Below, piece by piece: positions 19,501-30,921 of a DNA stretch of 64,000 bases. How positions within the stretch are numbered: the first letter of the stretch is position 1; each line of letters opens with the position of its first letter. Origin of the DNA: Sulfurirhabdus autotrophica (GTDB lineage: Bacteria > Pseudomonadota > Gammaproteobacteria > Burkholderiales > SMCO01); contig NZ_SMCO01000001.1 in NCBI RefSeq assembly GCF_004346685.1, positions 496,001 to 560,000 of the forward strand. Reading direction: 5' to 3'. The position numbers were made by a program, and so were the translations under genes. Under the pieces are notes generated by a model. It did no database searches and had not been told where the DNA came from. It worked only from the letters and a program-made list of their open reading frames with translations.

Positions 19501-22125
19501 TTATTCCTCGCCTGCTACGTCATCAGAATCAGTCACCACATCATCAGCATCAATTTCACCGACATCAGCGTCTGTTGCTGCATCTTCAGAATCAGTTTCT
19601 ACTACCCGTTGCAACCCAACCAGTTTCTCGCCTTTATCCAGATTGATCAAGGTAACGCCTTGAGTAGCGCGACCCATTTCACGAATTTCAGCTACACGGG
19701 TACGAATCAGAACGCCGCCTGTGGTGATCAACATGATTTCGTCTTCAGTATTTGCCAAGGTTGCGGCAACCACTTTACCATTACGCTCGGAAGTCTGAAT
19801 CGCCATCATGCCTTGCGTACCGCGACCGTGACGGGTGTATTCAGTAATTGGTGTTCGCTTGCCAAAACCATTTTCCGTAGCAGTCAGAACAGACTGTTGT
19901 TCGTTTTCAGCGACCAGCAATGCGATAACCTTATGACCTGCCCCCAGACGCATACCTCGCACACCACGAGCACCACGACCAACGGCACGAACATCCTGTT
20001 CTTCAAAACGCACAGCTTTGCCGCCGTTAGAGAACATCATCACATCGTGACTACCATCGGTAATTGCCACACCCACCAGATAGTCTCCTTCATCCAGATT
20101 CACGGCAATAATACCGTTAGAACGCGGACGGGAATACTCTGAAAGCGGGGTCTTCTTGACAACACCATTGGCTGTCGCCATAAAGATAAAATGGTCATCA
20201 TCAAACGCTTTAACCGGCAAGATAGCGTTAATTTTTTCGCCTTCCTCCAATTGCAGCATATTCACAATGGGTTTGCCACGACTGATACGACTACCCTGCG
20301 GTACTTCATAAACCTTAACCCAGTACACTTTGCCGCGATTCGAGAAGCTCAGTATGTAATCATGGGTATTAGCGATGAACAGGTTATCGATAAAATCATC
20401 TTCTTTGGTTGCAGTTGCCTGCTTACCACGTCCACCGCGTTTCTGCGCCTGGTAATCTGCAAGTGGTTGAGACTTGATATAACCGGTATGCGAAAGTGTC
20501 ACCACCACATCTTCCGGTGTGATTAAATCTTCCAGTGAAAGGTCATGTGCAACGGCAATAATTTCACTACGGCGCTTATCACCAAACTGAAGTTTGATGG
20601 CGGTAAGTTCACCTACGATGATTTCAGTGATCCGTTCCGGTCTGGCCAGAATATCCAGCAAGTCGGTGATTTTTTCCATCACGTCTTTGTATTCCGCAAC
20701 AATCTTGTCTTGTTCTAAACCCGTCAGACGTTGCAAACGCAATTCAAGAATCGCTTGCGCCTGGGTTTCAGACAATCTGTAACCATCTTTGTGATAACCA
20801 AATTCTGCTGGCAGTCCCAATGGGCGTGACGCATCGCTTTGAACACGCGATAACATATCTTCCACCAGCGTGGAACGCCAGACACGGGCAATCAATTGCT
20901 GCTTGGCTACCGCGGGAGACTCAGCCGCTTTAATCAACGCGATAACATCATCAACGTTAGACAATGCCACAGCCAGACCTTCCAGAATATGCCCTCGATC
21001 ACGCGCTTTGCGTAATTCAAATACGGTACGACGAGTGACCACTTCACGGCGATGGCGCAAGAACGCTTCCAGCATCTGCTTCAAATTCAGCAGGCGCGGC
21101 AGATTATCTACCAGCGCAACCATATTCATGCCGAAGGTTTCCTGCATCTGGGTCTGCTTGTACAGATTATTGAGCACAACTTCAGGCATTTCGCCCCGCT
21201 TCAGCTCAATCACCATGCGCATACCGGACTTATCGGACTCATCGCGAAGGTCAGAAATCCCTTCGATCTTCTTCTCGCGAACCAATTCACTAATTTTGAT
21301 TAATAAATTAGCCTTGTTAACCTGATAAGGCAGCTCATCAACAATAATGGCCTGCTTGCCACCCACCTTATCTACATCTTCAAAGTGCACTTTGGCGCGC
21401 ATCAGAACACGCCCGCGACCGGTTCTGTAACCTTCTTTCACCCCGACGGTACCGTATATGATCCCTGCCGTAGGAAAATCGGGTGCAGGTACGATATCGA
21501 TCAAGTCTTCTATACTGATATCCGGCGTTTCCAGCAAAGCCAGACAGGCATCCACAATTTCATTCAGATTGTGGGGCGGGATATTGGTCGCCATACCCAC
21601 AGCAATACCGGAAGAACCATTTATCAGCAAGTTAGGTATTTTTGCTGGCAAAACCAGTGGCTCATGTTCTGAACCATCATAGTTTGCGCCAAAATCTACT
21701 GTTTCTTTTTCGAGATCAGCCAGCAGTTCATGGGCAATCCGCGCCATACGGATTTCGGTATAACGCATCGCAGCCGCGTTATCGCCGTCAACCGAACCGA
21801 AGTTACCCTGACCATCAACAAGAGGGTATCGCAAGCTGAAATCCTGAGCCATACGAACGATCGTGTCATAGACAGCTGTATCACCGTGAGGATGGTACTT
21901 ACCGATTACGTCACCAACAATACGTGCTGATTTTTTGTAAGCCTTGTTCCAGTCGTTAGATAACTCGTGCATGGCAAAGAGCACTCGACGGTGAACAGGT
22001 TTAAGACCGTCACGCACATCTGGGAGTGCGCGACCGACAATTACGCTCATTGCGTAATCCAGATACGAACGGCGCATTTCCTCTTCAAGGCTGATGGGGA
22101 GCGTTTCTCTAGCGAATTGTTCCAT
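19501..22125 (-). CDS. gyrA: DNA gyrase subunit A
   Basis: This is the 874-residue breakage-reunion subunit. The quinolone-resistance region [20 protein letters not shown] has Thr at the position of E. coli Ser83 and the usual Asp at 87. The catalytic tyrosine lies in [10 protein letters not shown]. The C-terminal beta-pinwheel begins with the GyrA box QKRGGRGK, which separates it from ParC. The C terminus is an acidic tail of Asp/Glu repeats (about 30 residues), a feature known to tune supercoiling in some GyrA proteins. Transcribed towards serC. Confidence 0.97.
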   Translation of the reverse strand: MEQFARETLPISLEEEMRRSYLDYAMSVIVGRALPDVRDGLKPVHRRVLFAMHELSNDWNKAYKKSARIVGDVIGKYHPHGDTAVYDTIVRMAQDFSLRYPLVDGQGNFGSVDGDNAAAMRYTEIRMARIAHELLADLEKETVDFGANYDGSEHEPLVLPAKIPNLLINGSSGIAVGMATNIPPHNLNEIVDACLALLETPDISIEDLIDIVPAPDFPTAGIIYGTVGVKEGYRTGRGRVLMRAKVHFEDVDKVGGKQAIIVDELPYQVNKANLLIKISELVREKKIEGISDLRDESDKSGMRMVIELKRGEMPEVVLNNLYKQTQMQETFGMNMVALVDNLPRLLNLKQMLEAFLRHRREVVTRRTVFELRKARDRGHILEGLAVALSNVDDVIALIKAAESPAVAKQQLIARVWRSTLVEDMLSRVQSDASRPLGLPAEFGYHKDGYRLSETQAQAILELRLQRLTGLEQDKIVAEYKDVMEKITDLLDILARPERITEIIVGELTAIKLQFGDKRRSEIIAVAHDLSLEDLITPEDVVVTLSHTGYIKSQPLADYQAQKRGGRGKQATATKEDDFIDNLFIANTHDYILSFSNRGKVYWVKVYEVPQGSRISRGKPIVNMLQLEEGEKINAILPVKAFDDDHFIFMATANGVVKKTPLSEYSRPRSNGIIAVNLDEGDYLVGVAITDGSHDVMMFSNGGKAVRFEEQDVRAVGRGARGVRGMRLGAGHKVIALLVAENEQQSVLTATENGFGKRTPITEYTRHGRGTQGMMAIQTSERNGKVVAATLANTEDEIMLITTGGVLIRTRVAEIREMGRATQGVTLINLDKGEKLVGLQRVVETDSEDAATDADVGEIDADDVVTDSDDVAGEE

Positions 22126-22275
22126 ATATAATGTTTTTTATTGAATATTAAACGTGCAGTAAAGCGCATGATTCTAGCATGCCCAAAGAATCTCAGCCAC
22201 ACCTGACATTATCCTGATGACTGTATTATTTCTACAACAAAATATTGCGATGGTATTAGCAGTAACTGATTTTAG

Positions 22276-22304
22276 TTGAAATATTAGGCTTTATTGTCTA
22301 CTAT
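22276..22304 (+). promoter_or_regulatory. Sigma-70-like promoter of ompA
   Basis: TTGAAA at 22276-22281 and TACTAT at 22299-22304 are separated by 17 bp, about 70 nt before the ompA start, on an otherwise AT-rich spacer. Confidence 0.6.
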
Positions 22305-22375
22305 GAGGCATTGAGAAAGAAATTGCTCACTCACTTTATACGATTTCGAAGTCTTAACAAAAAAGGGAAAACAAC

Positions 22376-23053
22376 ATGAAAGCTTCTCGACTAATTCTCA
22401 GCATGTTTGCTTTGGCAGCTTTGTCCGTAGCTAACGTTGCTTCCGCTCACGAAGTAGCTAACACTGGCTACCTGATTGACTCACAAGGTAAAGTTGTAAA
22501 GAACAACTTTGGCGAGTGCTGGAAAACCGGTTACTGGACACCAGCCATGGCTACTGCTGAATGCGATTCCAGCCTTGTAAAGAAAGAAGAAACCAAGAAA
22601 GATGAGCCAATGGCAGCTGCAGCTCCTGCTGAAGCCGGTCCAAGCAAGCCAGCTTTCGCTGCAATTACATTGCAAGCTGAAACTCTGTTCGACTTCGACA
22701 AAGCTGTATTGCGCGCTGATGGCAAGAAGACTCTGGACACTGAAGTTGTAGAAAAAATGAAAGCTAATCCACAAGTTGAAGTTGTGTTGGTTACTGGTCA
22801 TGCTGATCGTATTGGTTCAGATTCTTACAACCAGAAGCTTTCACAGCGTCGTGCCGATGCAGCTAAAGCCTACCTGGTAAGCCAGGGAATTGACTCCAAG
22901 CGCATTGAAACAGCGTCTAAAGGTGAATCCGAGCCAGTTGTTGCTTGTAACGACATCAAGGGCAAGGTAAGCGGCAAGAACAAGAAATTGGTTGAGTGCC
23001 TGCAACCTAACCGCCGTGTAGTGGTTGAAGTTAAGGTTCAAGCTCAGAAATAA
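22376..23053 (+). CDS. ompA: OmpA family outer-membrane protein
   Basis: This 225-residue protein has a cleavable signal peptide (MKASRLILSMFALAALSVANVASA). A short region with GECWKTGYWTPAMATAECD is typical of betaproteobacterial OmpA/RmpM proteins. A Lys/Ala/Pro linker follows, then a peptidoglycan-binding OmpA domain (about 95-225) with TLFDFDKAVLRADG, VTGHADRIGSDSYNQKLSQRRADAAKAYL split by short loops, and a final NRRVVVEV. It lacks a beta-barrel. It probably tethers the outer membrane to peptidoglycan. It has its own promoter and a strong terminator, so it is monocistronic. Confidence 0.93.
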   Translation: MKASRLILSMFALAALSVANVASAHEVANTGYLIDSQGKVVKNNFGECWKTGYWTPAMATAECDSSLVKKEETKKDEPMAAAAPAEAGPSKPAFAAITLQAETLFDFDKAVLRADGKKTLDTEVVEKMKANPQVEVVLVTGHADRIGSDSYNQKLSQRRADAAKAYLVSQGIDSKRIETASKGESEPVVACNDIKGKVSGKNKKLVECLQPNRRVVVEVKVQAQK

Positions 23054-23069
23054 TAGTAAGCTTATAAAA

Positions 23070-23097
23070 AGCCCCGCAATTTGCGGGGCTTTTTTTC
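23070..23097 (+). terminator. Rho-independent terminator of ompA
   Basis: The stem GCCCCGC/GCGGGGC has a 5-nt loop and is followed by seven T, 17 nt after the ompA stop. Confidence 0.95.
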
Positions 23098-23114
23098 GTC
23101 CAGAGATTTGTCAA

Positions 23115-24443
23115 ATGACTATAGCAAGTGAGTTCACAGTAGATACGCTGATTGATGCGCGCTGGATCATACCGGTCGAACCAACGCATCAAACATTGCT
23201 ACACCATAGCATTGCCATTTCAAACGGTAAAATCACTGCTATTCTCCCCACATCTGAAGCACATACAAAATTTACTGCAAAGCAACATTTTCAACTGAAG
23301 GACCATGCGCTCATACCCGGTCTGATTAACCTTCATACACATGCAGCCATGTCTCTGCTTCGCGGTTTGGCCGATGATCTTCCTTTGATGAATTGGTTAA
23401 AAGACCACATCTGGCCTGCTGAATCCCGTCATGCATCTCCTGAGTTTGTTAAAGACGGCACGTTACTGGCTTGCGCAGAAATGATCCAGGGGGGTATAAC
23501 CACCTTCAATGATATGTACTTTTTTCCCGAAGCTGCCGCAGAAGCTGCACTCGCATCAAAAATGCGTGCAGCACTGGGGCTTATCACTATTGATTTTCCC
23601 ACTGCCTATGCCAGTGATGCCGATGATTATTTAAGCAAAGGCCTCGCCATGCGCGACCGGTATAATGGCGAAAACCTGCTTAGCTTTTGTATGGCGCCGC
23701 ATGCGCCTTATACGGTGGGTGATGAAACACTAGCAAAAGTTCTGACTTATGCAGAACAGCTTGAGCTGCCTATTCATATCCACCTGCATGAAACACTCAA
23801 CGAGATCGAGCAAAGTCTGACTCAATATCACCAAAGACCCATTCAACGACTTCATAATCTAGGCTTGCTGACACCCAGTCTGCTGGCAGTACATGCCGTT
23901 CACCTTACACCGCAGGAAATAACTTTACTCGCAAAACAAGGTTGTCATGTTGCCCACTGCCCTACCTCTAATCTCAAACTGGCTAGTGGCATTGCACCTG
24001 TTGATACCATGTTAGCAAAAGGTATTAACATTGGGCTGGGTACAGATGGCGCCGCAAGCAACAACCGTCTGGATATGTTTGCCGAAATGCGACTTGCAGC
24101 TTTGCTTGCTAAAGGGTCAAGCGGCAAAGCTGAAATTTTGCCCGCCTATCAGGCATTGGAAATGGCGACATTAAATGCCGCAAAAGCATTGGGCATAGAT
24201 GCACTTACCGGTTCATTAAAACCCGGCAAAGCGGCCGATATCACCGCAGTGAATCTTTCCGCATTGAGTACTTCACCTTGTTATGACGCGGCCTCACATC
24301 TGATTTATGCTTCTGGTAGAGAGCATGTTAGTCATGTTTGGGTAAATGGAGATAATTTGCTGAATGAAGGCAAACTGGTCACACTGGATAGTCAGGAATT
24401 AAAAGCGAAGGCCAACTATTGGCAAGGGCGCATCAAGCAATAG
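23115..24443 (+). CDS. mtaD: TRZ/ATZ-family amidohydrolase, probable 5'-methylthioadenosine/S-adenosylhomocysteine deaminase
   Basis: This 442-residue metal-dependent hydrolase of the amidohydrolase superfamily carries the metal ligands HTH in LINLHTHAAMSLLRG (about 68-82), His in HIHLHET, His in HCPTSNLKLASG and Asp in GLGTDGAASNN. These patterns are typical of MTA/SAH or N-isopropylammelide-type deaminases. ATG 23115 is used because the longer frame runs back into ompA and its terminator. It is followed by ubiG, an S-adenosylmethionine-dependent enzyme; a link through SAH disposal is plausible but inferred. Exact substrate is not proved. Confidence 0.85.
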   Translation: MTIASEFTVDTLIDARWIIPVEPTHQTLLHHSIAISNGKITAILPTSEAHTKFTAKQHFQLKDHALIPGLINLHTHAAMSLLRGLADDLPLMNWLKDHIWPAESRHASPEFVKDGTLLACAEMIQGGITTFNDMYFFPEAAAEAALASKMRAALGLITIDFPTAYASDADDYLSKGLAMRDRYNGENLLSFCMAPHAPYTVGDETLAKVLTYAEQLELPIHIHLHETLNEIEQSLTQYHQRPIQRLHNLGLLTPSLLAVHAVHLTPQEITLLAKQGCHVAHCPTSNLKLASGIAPVDTMLAKGINIGLGTDGAASNNRLDMFAEMRLAALLAKGSSGKAEILPAYQALEMATLNAAKALGIDALTGSLKPGKAADITAVNLSALSTSPCYDAASHLIYASGREHVSHVWVNGDNLLNEGKLVTLDSQELKAKANYWQGRIKQ

Positions 24444-24556
24444 TACCGAAATACCCTAGCATAGCGATTTCACTAGTTAACCCAGCACCATGAATGTTCA
24501 ATATTTGCAAATCGGTACAGCTTCCACGGCCCGAGCAATTATGGTTAAATAGTCAA

Positions 24557-25252
24557 ATGAACGTAGACGAACTAGAAATTGAAAAATTCAGCGCCTTGGC
24601 TCACCACTGGTGGGACCCCAACAGCGAATTCAAACCTCTGCATGAAATCAATCCATTACGTCTTGATTACATAGACAATATCGCTAGCATCACCGGTAAA
24701 AAAGTACTCGATGTTGGCTGTGGCGGCGGTATTTTATCTGAAAGCATGGCTATACGCGGGGCAGATGTTACCGGCATTGATATGGCTGAAAAAGCACTTA
24801 AAGTGGCCAAGCTTCATTTACTGGAAACCGGCAACAAGGTTGATTACCGCAAAATTCCGGTTGAAGAACTGGCCAAAGAAATGCCACAACAATTTGATGT
24901 GGTTACCTGCATGGAAATGCTGGAACACGTACCCGAACCAGCCAGTATTATTCAGGCGTGTTACGAGTTGGTTAAACCAGGTGGCTATGTGTTTTTTTCT
25001 ACTATCAACCGCAACCCGAAATCTTATCTTTTCGCCATCATCGGCGCTGAATACGTGTTAAATATGTTGCCTCGCGGCACCCATGATTACGCCAAATTTA
25101 TCAAACCGTCTGAGCTATCCCGCTTCGCACGCGGTGCTGGCCTGACCGTTCAGGAAGTCATAGGCATGAGCTATAACCCGCTCACCAAGATTTACTCATT
25201 GGGACAAGATATCGACGTAAATTATATCGTCTGCAGCAAGCGTGATGCCTGA
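24557..25252 (+). CDS. ubiG: Ubiquinone biosynthesis O-methyltransferase
   Basis: This 231-residue class I SAM methyltransferase carries out both O-methylations in ubiquinone synthesis. The N-terminal [28 protein letters not shown] is diagnostic for UbiG. The SAM motif [13 protein letters not shown] (about 50-62) and [11 protein letters not shown] follow. ATG 24557 ([11 protein letters not shown]) fits the family start better than the frame from 24494. The stop overlaps gph by 8 nt. Confidence 0.95.
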   Translation: MNVDELEIEKFSALAHHWWDPNSEFKPLHEINPLRLDYIDNIASITGKKVLDVGCGGGILSESMAIRGADVTGIDMAEKALKVAKLHLLETGNKVDYRKIPVEELAKEMPQQFDVVTCMEMLEHVPEPASIIQACYELVKPGGYVFFSTINRNPKSYLFAIIGAEYVLNMLPRGTHDYAKFIKPSELSRFARGAGLTVQEVIGMSYNPLTKIYSLGQDIDVNYIVCSKRDA

Positions 25253-25904
25253 AAAAACACGCGCGGTTTTATTTGATCTGGATGGCACACTGGCTGATAC
25301 TGCACCAGACCTTGGCTATGCATTGAACGAGCAACGTCGTTTGCACGGGTTACCACCCCTGACCCTTGAAGAAATCCGGCCACAGGCTTCCCATGGTGCT
25401 CGCGGCTTGTTGCACCTGGGATTCAACATTACACCCCAAGACGAAACTTTCGCAGCCATGCGGGACGAGTATCTGAAACTTTACGAAACCCATATCTGCC
25501 TGCATACGCGGCTTTTTCCTGGCATGCTTGAACTACTTGAAAATCTTGAAAATCGTGGAATTCACTGGGGGGTTGTTACCAACAAGCCTGCACGGTTTAC
25601 CTTACCTCTAATGGAACAACTTGGTCTTGCACAACGCGCAGGTTGCATAATCAGCGGCGATACCACAGCACATTCCAAACCTCATCCTGAGCCTATGTTT
25701 GCTGCTGCTAGCGAAATAGGCGCCGCGCCTGAATCATGCCTCTATCTTGGCGATGCAGAACGTGATGTTGAAGCTGCCATAGCTGCAGGCATGAGGGCGC
25801 TTATTGCCAACTATGGTTACCTGAGTGCTGATGACCAACCTGACAATTGGGGGGCTCATGGTCGAATTGATAGCCCGCAGGACATTATCAGTTTTCTTGC
25901 CTGA
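25245..25904 (+). CDS. gph: HAD-family phosphoglycolate phosphatase
   Basis: This 219-residue haloacid-dehalogenase hydrolase has the nucleophile motif [12 protein letters not shown] (9-20), the motif II region VVTNKPA and motif [20 protein letters not shown]. The closest family role is 2-phosphoglycolate phosphatase, or the related MupP/N-acetylmuramate-6-P phosphatase that is often next to ubiG in proteobacteria. The two cannot be separated by eye. Either GTG 25242 or ATG 25245 may be used. Coupled to ubiG. Confidence 0.85.
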   Translation: MPEKTRAVLFDLDGTLADTAPDLGYALNEQRRLHGLPPLTLEEIRPQASHGARGLLHLGFNITPQDETFAAMRDEYLKLYETHICLHTRLFPGMLELLENLENRGIHWGVVTNKPARFTLPLMEQLGLAQRAGCIISGDTTAHSKPHPEPMFAAASEIGAAPESCLYLGDAERDVEAAIAAGMRALIANYGYLSADDQPDNWGAHGRIDSPQDIISFLA

Positions 25905-26149
25905 TATCTGAATTCTTATAAATCGCTTATTGAGTGGACGCAAGCTCACTTTATTCATCTTGCAATAACAATTGCTCCCACCCTCTCTCCAGCCCTGCCC
26001 TTTGTAGTCTTACGCGCAGGAATTCATTTTTTCTATATAAAACCTGAATACATTATCTATAATCATTTGAGTTCTGCTTGCAGATATTGCAAGATACATA
26101 ACGAAAAACAAACTAACGCTTATCTCTTCCCTGCCAGGAGGCTTCATCT

Positions 26150-26605
26150 ATGATTTCGCTCACCGTCAACGGCAAGAAACATTCCGTAGATGCCGCACCA
26201 GACACGCCATTGTTATGGGTGCTGCGCGATACCCTTCAACTCACCGGTACTAAATACGGCTGCGGCATTGCTGCTTGTGGTGCTTGCACGGTTCATATGA
26301 ATGGCGCACCCATTCGCGCCTGCATGACCCCGCTTTCCGCAGCGGCTGGACAAAAAATTTCGACGATTGAAGGGTTGAATTCAAAAGTTGGCCTGGCTGT
26401 GCAAACAGCATGGGAAAAGCTGGAGGTGGTTCAGTGCGGGTTTTGCCAGTCAGGTCAGATCATGTCGGCCGTTGCATTGCTCACCACCAATAAAAAGCCG
26501 AATGACAGTGATATCGACACCGCAATGGCAGGCAATCTGTGCCGCTGCGCCACTTATCAACGCATCCGCGAAGCCATCAAGGAAGCGGCCAAGAAACTAG
26601 CCTGA
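26150..26605 (+). CDS. iorA: [2Fe-2S] subunit of a molybdenum hydroxylase (isoquinoline 1-oxidoreductase alpha-like)
   Basis: This 151-residue ferredoxin-like subunit carries the plant-type cluster ligands in [17 protein letters not shown] (about 43-59) and a second cluster in CGFCQSGQ and CRCATYQRI, the standard small-subunit plan of the xanthine dehydrogenase/IorA family. It hands electrons from the molybdenum subunit to an acceptor. A strong AGGAGG lies 8 nt before ATG 26150. It is first in a tight set with IorB, XdhC and a MocA-like protein. Confidence 0.9.
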   Translation: MISLTVNGKKHSVDAAPDTPLLWVLRDTLQLTGTKYGCGIAACGACTVHMNGAPIRACMTPLSAAAGQKISTIEGLNSKVGLAVQTAWEKLEVVQCGFCQSGQIMSAVALLTTNKKPNDSDIDTAMAGNLCRCATYQRIREAIKEAAKKLA

Positions 26606-26615
26606 GGAGACGGAA

Positions 26616-28847
26616 ATGAGCGAAATAAAGATCGTTAACGAAAGCCGTCGCCGCTTTCTGCAAACTGGATTAGGGCTGACACTCGCTATTTATCTGCCTG
26701 TGGGACGTGCCGCAACCGCAGCAGCTACTGTAGAAGCTGGGCCAGGTAAAGCAGGCAGTGTCATGGCAGAAGCAACATTGCCGTTTGAGCCGAATGCCTT
26801 TGTACGTATTGGTGATGACAACCTTGTTACTGTGGTTGTGAAACATCTGGAAATGGGGCAAGGCACTTATACCGGCCTGCCCACACTGGTGGCAGATGAA
26901 CTGGATGCAGACTGGTCGCAAATCCGTGTTGAAGGTGCACCAGCAGATGCCAAACGCTATAACAATTTGCTGTGGGGCCCCACGCAAGGCACCGGCGGCA
27001 GCACAGCTATCGCCAACTCTTTTGAACAAATGCGCAAAGCTGGTGCAACAGCAAGAACTATGCTGGTTGCCGCTGCAGCAGAAGAATGGCAAGTACCGGC
27101 TGCAGAAATCAAGGTAAAGAAAGGTGTTATCAGCCACGAAGCATCCAACCATAAAGCCACTTTTGGGGAACTTGCCGCCAAAGCTGCTGCCCAACCAGTG
27201 CCCGAGTGGGCCGATGTCAAACTCAAAAACCCGAAGGATTTTGTTTATATCGGCAAGTCTGTGGCACGAAAAGACAGCAAAGCCAAAATTAATGGCAGCG
27301 CCATTTTTACGCAGGATATCAATCTTCCCGGCATGCTCACGGCCGTAGTTGCCCACGCTCCACGTTTTGGTGCCAAGGTAAAGTCATTTGATGCTACTCG
27401 CGCAAAATCTGTAGCCGGGGTGGTGGATGTGGTGCAGATTCCGACTGGTGTTGCGGTGCTGGCCAAAGATTTCTGGAGTGCAAAAAAAGGCCGGGATTTG
27501 CTATCAGTAACATGGGATGAATCCCAGGCGTTTAAACAAAGCAGCGATGAAATATTGGAACGTTACCGGAATATTGCCCGTTCACCTGGCGCAGTGGCAC
27601 GCAAGGCAGGCGATGTAGAAAAACAGATGGGGCGTGCGGCAAAGCGCCTTGATGCAGCATTTGAAATGCCTTATCTCGCCCATGCAGCCATGGAACCCCT
27701 GAACTGCGTGATAAAACTTGGCAAAGATAGCTGCGAAGTTTGGAACGGAGAGCAATCGCAAACCGGCGACCAGAATGCCATTGCCAAAGCACTGGGACTA
27801 AAGCCGGAACAAGTAACCATAAACATGCTTTACGCCGGGGGCAGCTTTGGCCGCCGTGCTAATCCGGCTTCTGATTATGTTTTAGAGGCTACCCACATCG
27901 CTAAGGCGATTGGCGGCAAGGCCCCTGTAAAAATGATCTGGACGCGTGAAGATGACATGCGTGCTGGCTGGTATCGCCCAATGTTTTATCATTCATTGCG
28001 CGCGGGGCTGGATGAAAATGGCAAGCTCATTGCATGGCAGCACCGGATAGTCGGCCAATCCATCATCGCTGGCACAGCATTCGAAAGCGGCATGATCAAA
28101 GATGGTGTGGATGTCACTTCGGTAGAGGGTGCAGCCAACCTCCCCTACGCTATCCCCAATTTTCAGGTTGAACTGCATTCACCCAAACTGCCTGTGCCTG
28201 TGCAATGGTGGCGCTCTGTGGGTTCCACACACACCGCATTTGCCACAGAAATATTTATCGATGAAGTAGCCCACGCTGCAGGTAAAGACAGTTACCATTT
28301 CCGCCGTGATCTGTTAAAAGATCACCCACGACATCTGGGCGTGCTGGATTTGGCAGTAAAAAAAGCCGGATGGGACAAACCTCTGGTAAGCAAGCCAGGA
28401 GTACGTCGTGGTCGGGGGATTGCCGTACATGAATCCTTTAACACCTTTGTTGCAGAAGTAGCAGAAGTTACCGTTAAACCGGATGGCAGCTTCATGGTAG
28501 ATAAAGTGGTATGTGCGATTGATTGCGGCGTAGCTATCAACCCCAGCATTATTCGTGCCCAGATGGAAGGCGGCATCGGCTTCGGTCTGACAGCAGCGCT
28601 ATATGGATCCATCACGCTCAAAGACGGACAAGTAGAGCAATCCAACTATCATGACTACCCGCTCCTGCGCATGCACGAAATGCCGAAAGTAGAAGTTCAC
28701 ATCGTGACATCTGAAGCGGCACCTTCCGGCGTAGGTGAACCCGGTGTGCCGCCTATTGCGCCTGCGGTAGCCAATGCCTTGTTCGCTGCAACCGGCAAAC
28801 GCCTGCGCAAGCTCCCGTTCAACACTGGGGAACTGCGGAGCACATAA
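26616..28847 (+). CDS. iorB: Molybdopterin-binding subunit of an aldehyde/isoquinoline oxidoreductase, Tat-exported
   Basis: This 743-residue large subunit of the xanthine dehydrogenase family (IorB-like, single polypeptide) has a twin-arginine signal [15 protein letters not shown] (about 10-24), so the enzyme is predicted to act in the periplasm. Family motifs include [36 protein letters not shown] and, near the C terminus, [17 protein letters not shown] with the catalytic Glu region. There is no FAD subunit, as in IorAB, where electrons leave via a cytochrome. None is encoded here. The substrate is unknown; aldehydes or N-heterocycles are possible. Confidence 0.88.
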   Translation: MSEIKIVNESRRRFLQTGLGLTLAIYLPVGRAATAAATVEAGPGKAGSVMAEATLPFEPNAFVRIGDDNLVTVVVKHLEMGQGTYTGLPTLVADELDADWSQIRVEGAPADAKRYNNLLWGPTQGTGGSTAIANSFEQMRKAGATARTMLVAAAAEEWQVPAAEIKVKKGVISHEASNHKATFGELAAKAAAQPVPEWADVKLKNPKDFVYIGKSVARKDSKAKINGSAIFTQDINLPGMLTAVVAHAPRFGAKVKSFDATRAKSVAGVVDVVQIPTGVAVLAKDFWSAKKGRDLLSVTWDESQAFKQSSDEILERYRNIARSPGAVARKAGDVEKQMGRAAKRLDAAFEMPYLAHAAMEPLNCVIKLGKDSCEVWNGEQSQTGDQNAIAKALGLKPEQVTINMLYAGGSFGRRANPASDYVLEATHIAKAIGGKAPVKMIWTREDDMRAGWYRPMFYHSLRAGLDENGKLIAWQHRIVGQSIIAGTAFESGMIKDGVDVTSVEGAANLPYAIPNFQVELHSPKLPVPVQWWRSVGSTHTAFATEIFIDEVAHAAGKDSYHFRRDLLKDHPRHLGVLDLAVKKAGWDKPLVSKPGVRRGRGIAVHESFNTFVAEVAEVTVKPDGSFMVDKVVCAIDCGVAINPSIIRAQMEGGIGFGLTAALYGSITLKDGQVEQSNYHDYPLLRMHEMPKVEVHIVTSEAAPSGVGEPGVPPIAPAVANALFAATGKRLRKLPFNTGELRST

Positions 28848-29845
28848 TGGACAGCCTGGATCTGGAAGTACTCCAAAAGCTCCAGCAATGGCAACAGGCA
28901 GGCCATAGCGCAACACTGGCAACCGTTGTCAAAACATGGGGGTCTTCGCCACGTCCAATAGGCTCTTTATTAGCCATACGTGGCGACGGACAATTGGCCG
29001 GTTCGGTTTCTGGAGGTTGTATAGAAGCAGATTTGCTTGAACGCATCCACACCGAAATGCCTGCACGTCCAGAAATGCTGGTTTACGGCGGCACTGCAGA
29101 AGATTGCCACCGTTTCAGCCTGCCTTGTGGCGGTACCCTGCACATCCTGCTAGAACCAGCACCGCCTGCACCGCTTCTGCAAACCATTCTGGAAGCGATT
29201 ACTCAGCGTAAACCCATCGGGCGAAGGCTGCACATCCAGACTAGTGAAAGCGCCCTTTACACCCCCCAGGCAGATGAAACCACCATCTTTGACGGACAAA
29301 CACTCAGCACCGTCCACAGCCCACGCTGGCGGCTATTGCTGATAGGTGCGGGGCAAATATCCCGCTATCTGGCACAGATTGCCCAAACGCTGGATTATCA
29401 AATACAGATATGCGATCCGCGAGAGGAATACCGGGCAAGTTGGGATGTAGCTAACGCAGAACTATTATCCGGCATGCCGGATGACATCGTAAAAGCATTT
29501 AATCCCGATACCCAAAGCGCCGTATTAGCTCTCACCCATGACCTTAAACTGGATGATCTGGCGCTGCTGGAGGCGCTTAAATCTCCCGCTTTCTACATTG
29601 GTGCACTGGGTTCCCGCGCTAACAACATGAAACGGCGCGAAAGATTACGCCTGTTCGATCTATCAGAAACAGAAATCAGCCGCCTGCATGGTCCGGTAGG
29701 TTTACCCATAGGCAGCCGCACCCCACCAGAAATCGCCATATCCATACTGGCTGAACTCACCGCCATCCGTCACGGCATAGAACTGCACATCACCTCAACC
29801 CCGCCCATCAAAACGCAAATACAACCACTCTGCACGGCTACATGA
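28847..29845 (+). CDS. XdhC/CoxI family molybdenum-cofactor maturation protein
   Basis: This 332-residue protein has the N-terminal XdhC/CoxI domain with [30 protein letters not shown] and the C-terminal Rossmann domain with [27 protein letters not shown] and [20 protein letters not shown]. XdhC proteins bind MPT cofactor, help its sulfuration and insert it into xanthine-dehydrogenase-type enzymes. The ATG overlaps the iorB stop by one base, so coupling is tight and IorB is the obvious client. Confidence 0.9.
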   Translation: MDSLDLEVLQKLQQWQQAGHSATLATVVKTWGSSPRPIGSLLAIRGDGQLAGSVSGGCIEADLLERIHTEMPARPEMLVYGGTAEDCHRFSLPCGGTLHILLEPAPPAPLLQTILEAITQRKPIGRRLHIQTSESALYTPQADETTIFDGQTLSTVHSPRWRLLLIGAGQISRYLAQIAQTLDYQIQICDPREEYRASWDVANAELLSGMPDDIVKAFNPDTQSAVLALTHDLKLDDLALLEALKSPAFYIGALGSRANNMKRRERLRLFDLSETEISRLHGPVGLPIGSRTPPEIAISILAELTAIRHGIELHITSTPPIKTQIQPLCTAT

Positions 29846-30435
29846 TTACCGGCATTCTTTTAGCAGCGGGCACAGGCAGCCGTTTTGGCAGCAACAAATT
29901 GTTACACCCCCTCCCCGATGGCACACCGATTGCCATTGCAGCCGCGCGCACGCTTCTAAAAAGCGTAGAACATGGGGTAGCGGTATTACCAGACACCAAC
30001 CCACAACTTGCAGACTTGCTCCACGCAGAAGGCATGGAAATTATTTACTGCCCTGAAGCAGCACAAGGAATGGGCAAAAGCCTCGCCTGCGGGGTAGCAG
30101 CATCACAAAACTCATCAGGCTGGATCATTGCTTTGGCAGACATGCCTTATATACAGACTGGAACTGTCACCAGCGTAGCCAAATCTCTCAGAACCGGTGT
30201 ATCCATTGTAGCGCCAAGTTACCAAGGAAAACGCGGCCACCCTGTAGGCTTTGGTCGTGAATTCTATAGCGACCTTGTGCAACTGAATGGCGACCAAGGC
30301 GCGCGCCAATTACTCAGCAAACACGCCTCTAGCCTGCAGCTGATCCCTTGTGAAGATGCCGGCATATTGGCCGACATAGACCAACCTTCCGATTTAGCCA
30401 TACACTCAGCCACTTTTCCGGTATCACTCACATAA
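29842..30435 (+). CDS. MobA/MocA-like molybdopterin nucleotidyltransferase
   Basis: This 197-residue NTP-transferase has the loop GILLAAGTGSRFGSNKLLHP (4-23), ALADMPYIQTGT and GHPVGFGREF. It belongs to the MocA (molybdenum cofactor cytidylyltransferase) group. The partner enzyme of the xanthine oxidase family would need the cytosine-dinucleotide form of the cofactor, so MocA is more likely than MobA. It overlaps XdhC by 4 nt (ATGA) and closes the four-gene set. Confidence 0.87.
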   Translation: MITGILLAAGTGSRFGSNKLLHPLPDGTPIAIAAARTLLKSVEHGVAVLPDTNPQLADLLHAEGMEIIYCPEAAQGMGKSLACGVAASQNSSGWIIALADMPYIQTGTVTSVAKSLRTGVSIVAPSYQGKRGHPVGFGREFYSDLVQLNGDQGARQLLSKHASSLQLIPCEDAGILADIDQPSDLAIHSATFPVSLT

Positions 30436-30532
30436 CATCGATTAATCAAATTCCCCTCTAATCATGTATACTTAATCAAACTTAGCTTTAATGCGGGAAC
30501 TTTTTACCCCAAGGTTAAGTCTGAGTTTGCAT

Positions 30533-30897
30533 GGGGGCGACCAGGTTTCGACGTGGGTTGCAAAGCAACGTAGGGCATACCGAGGACCAGCTACCTCGTA
30601 AATACAACTGGAAAAAAAATAGTCGCAAACGACGAAAACTACTCCTTAGCCGCTTAATACCGGCTGAGCTCTGCACCGGAACTCTCATGGGCCGGGTCAG
30701 GCAACTGACTGCAGAGTCATCTACATGAGATCGCGCTGATTCGGGTTACTTGGATCAGGGCTAAATTTAGGTAACTCGCTTGAATCCAGCCTGTTCGATT
30801 GGCGTGATTCGGGTTAAAACCAAATAATCGGACTAAGTATGTAGAACTGCCTGTAGAGGGCTTGCGGACGGGGGTTCGATTCCCCCCGCCTCCACCA
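30533..30897 (+). other. ssrA: Transfer-messenger RNA (tmRNA)
   Basis: This is a complete one-piece tmRNA of 365 nt. The 5' GGGGGCGACCAGGTTTCGAC pairs with the 3' CGCCTCC before ACCA, giving the 7-bp acceptor stem with a G-U third pair. GGGGGTTCGATTCCCCCC forms the T arm. The tag reading frame is at 30625-30657 (resume codon GCA), encoding ANDENYSLAA and TAA. It rescues stalled ribosomes and tags proteins for proteolysis. The 3' end serves as attachment site for the element to the right. Confidence 0.97.
30875..30890 (+). repeat. attL core (ssrA 3' end)
   Basis: The 16-bp core TTCGATTCCCCCCGCC inside the tmRNA T arm and acceptor strand is repeated exactly at 40100-40115. The gene is restored by the element's own copy of the 3' end. 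Confidence 0.9.
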
Positions 30898-30921
30898 TTT
30901 AAAGATTCAAAGAAGTCCAAG

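Noticed and set aside
26670-27356. 228-codon minus-strand frame opposite iorB
   Set aside because: It lies wholly within iorB, has Cys/His-rich low-quality composition and no ribosome-binding site. It is a shadow of a conserved gene.
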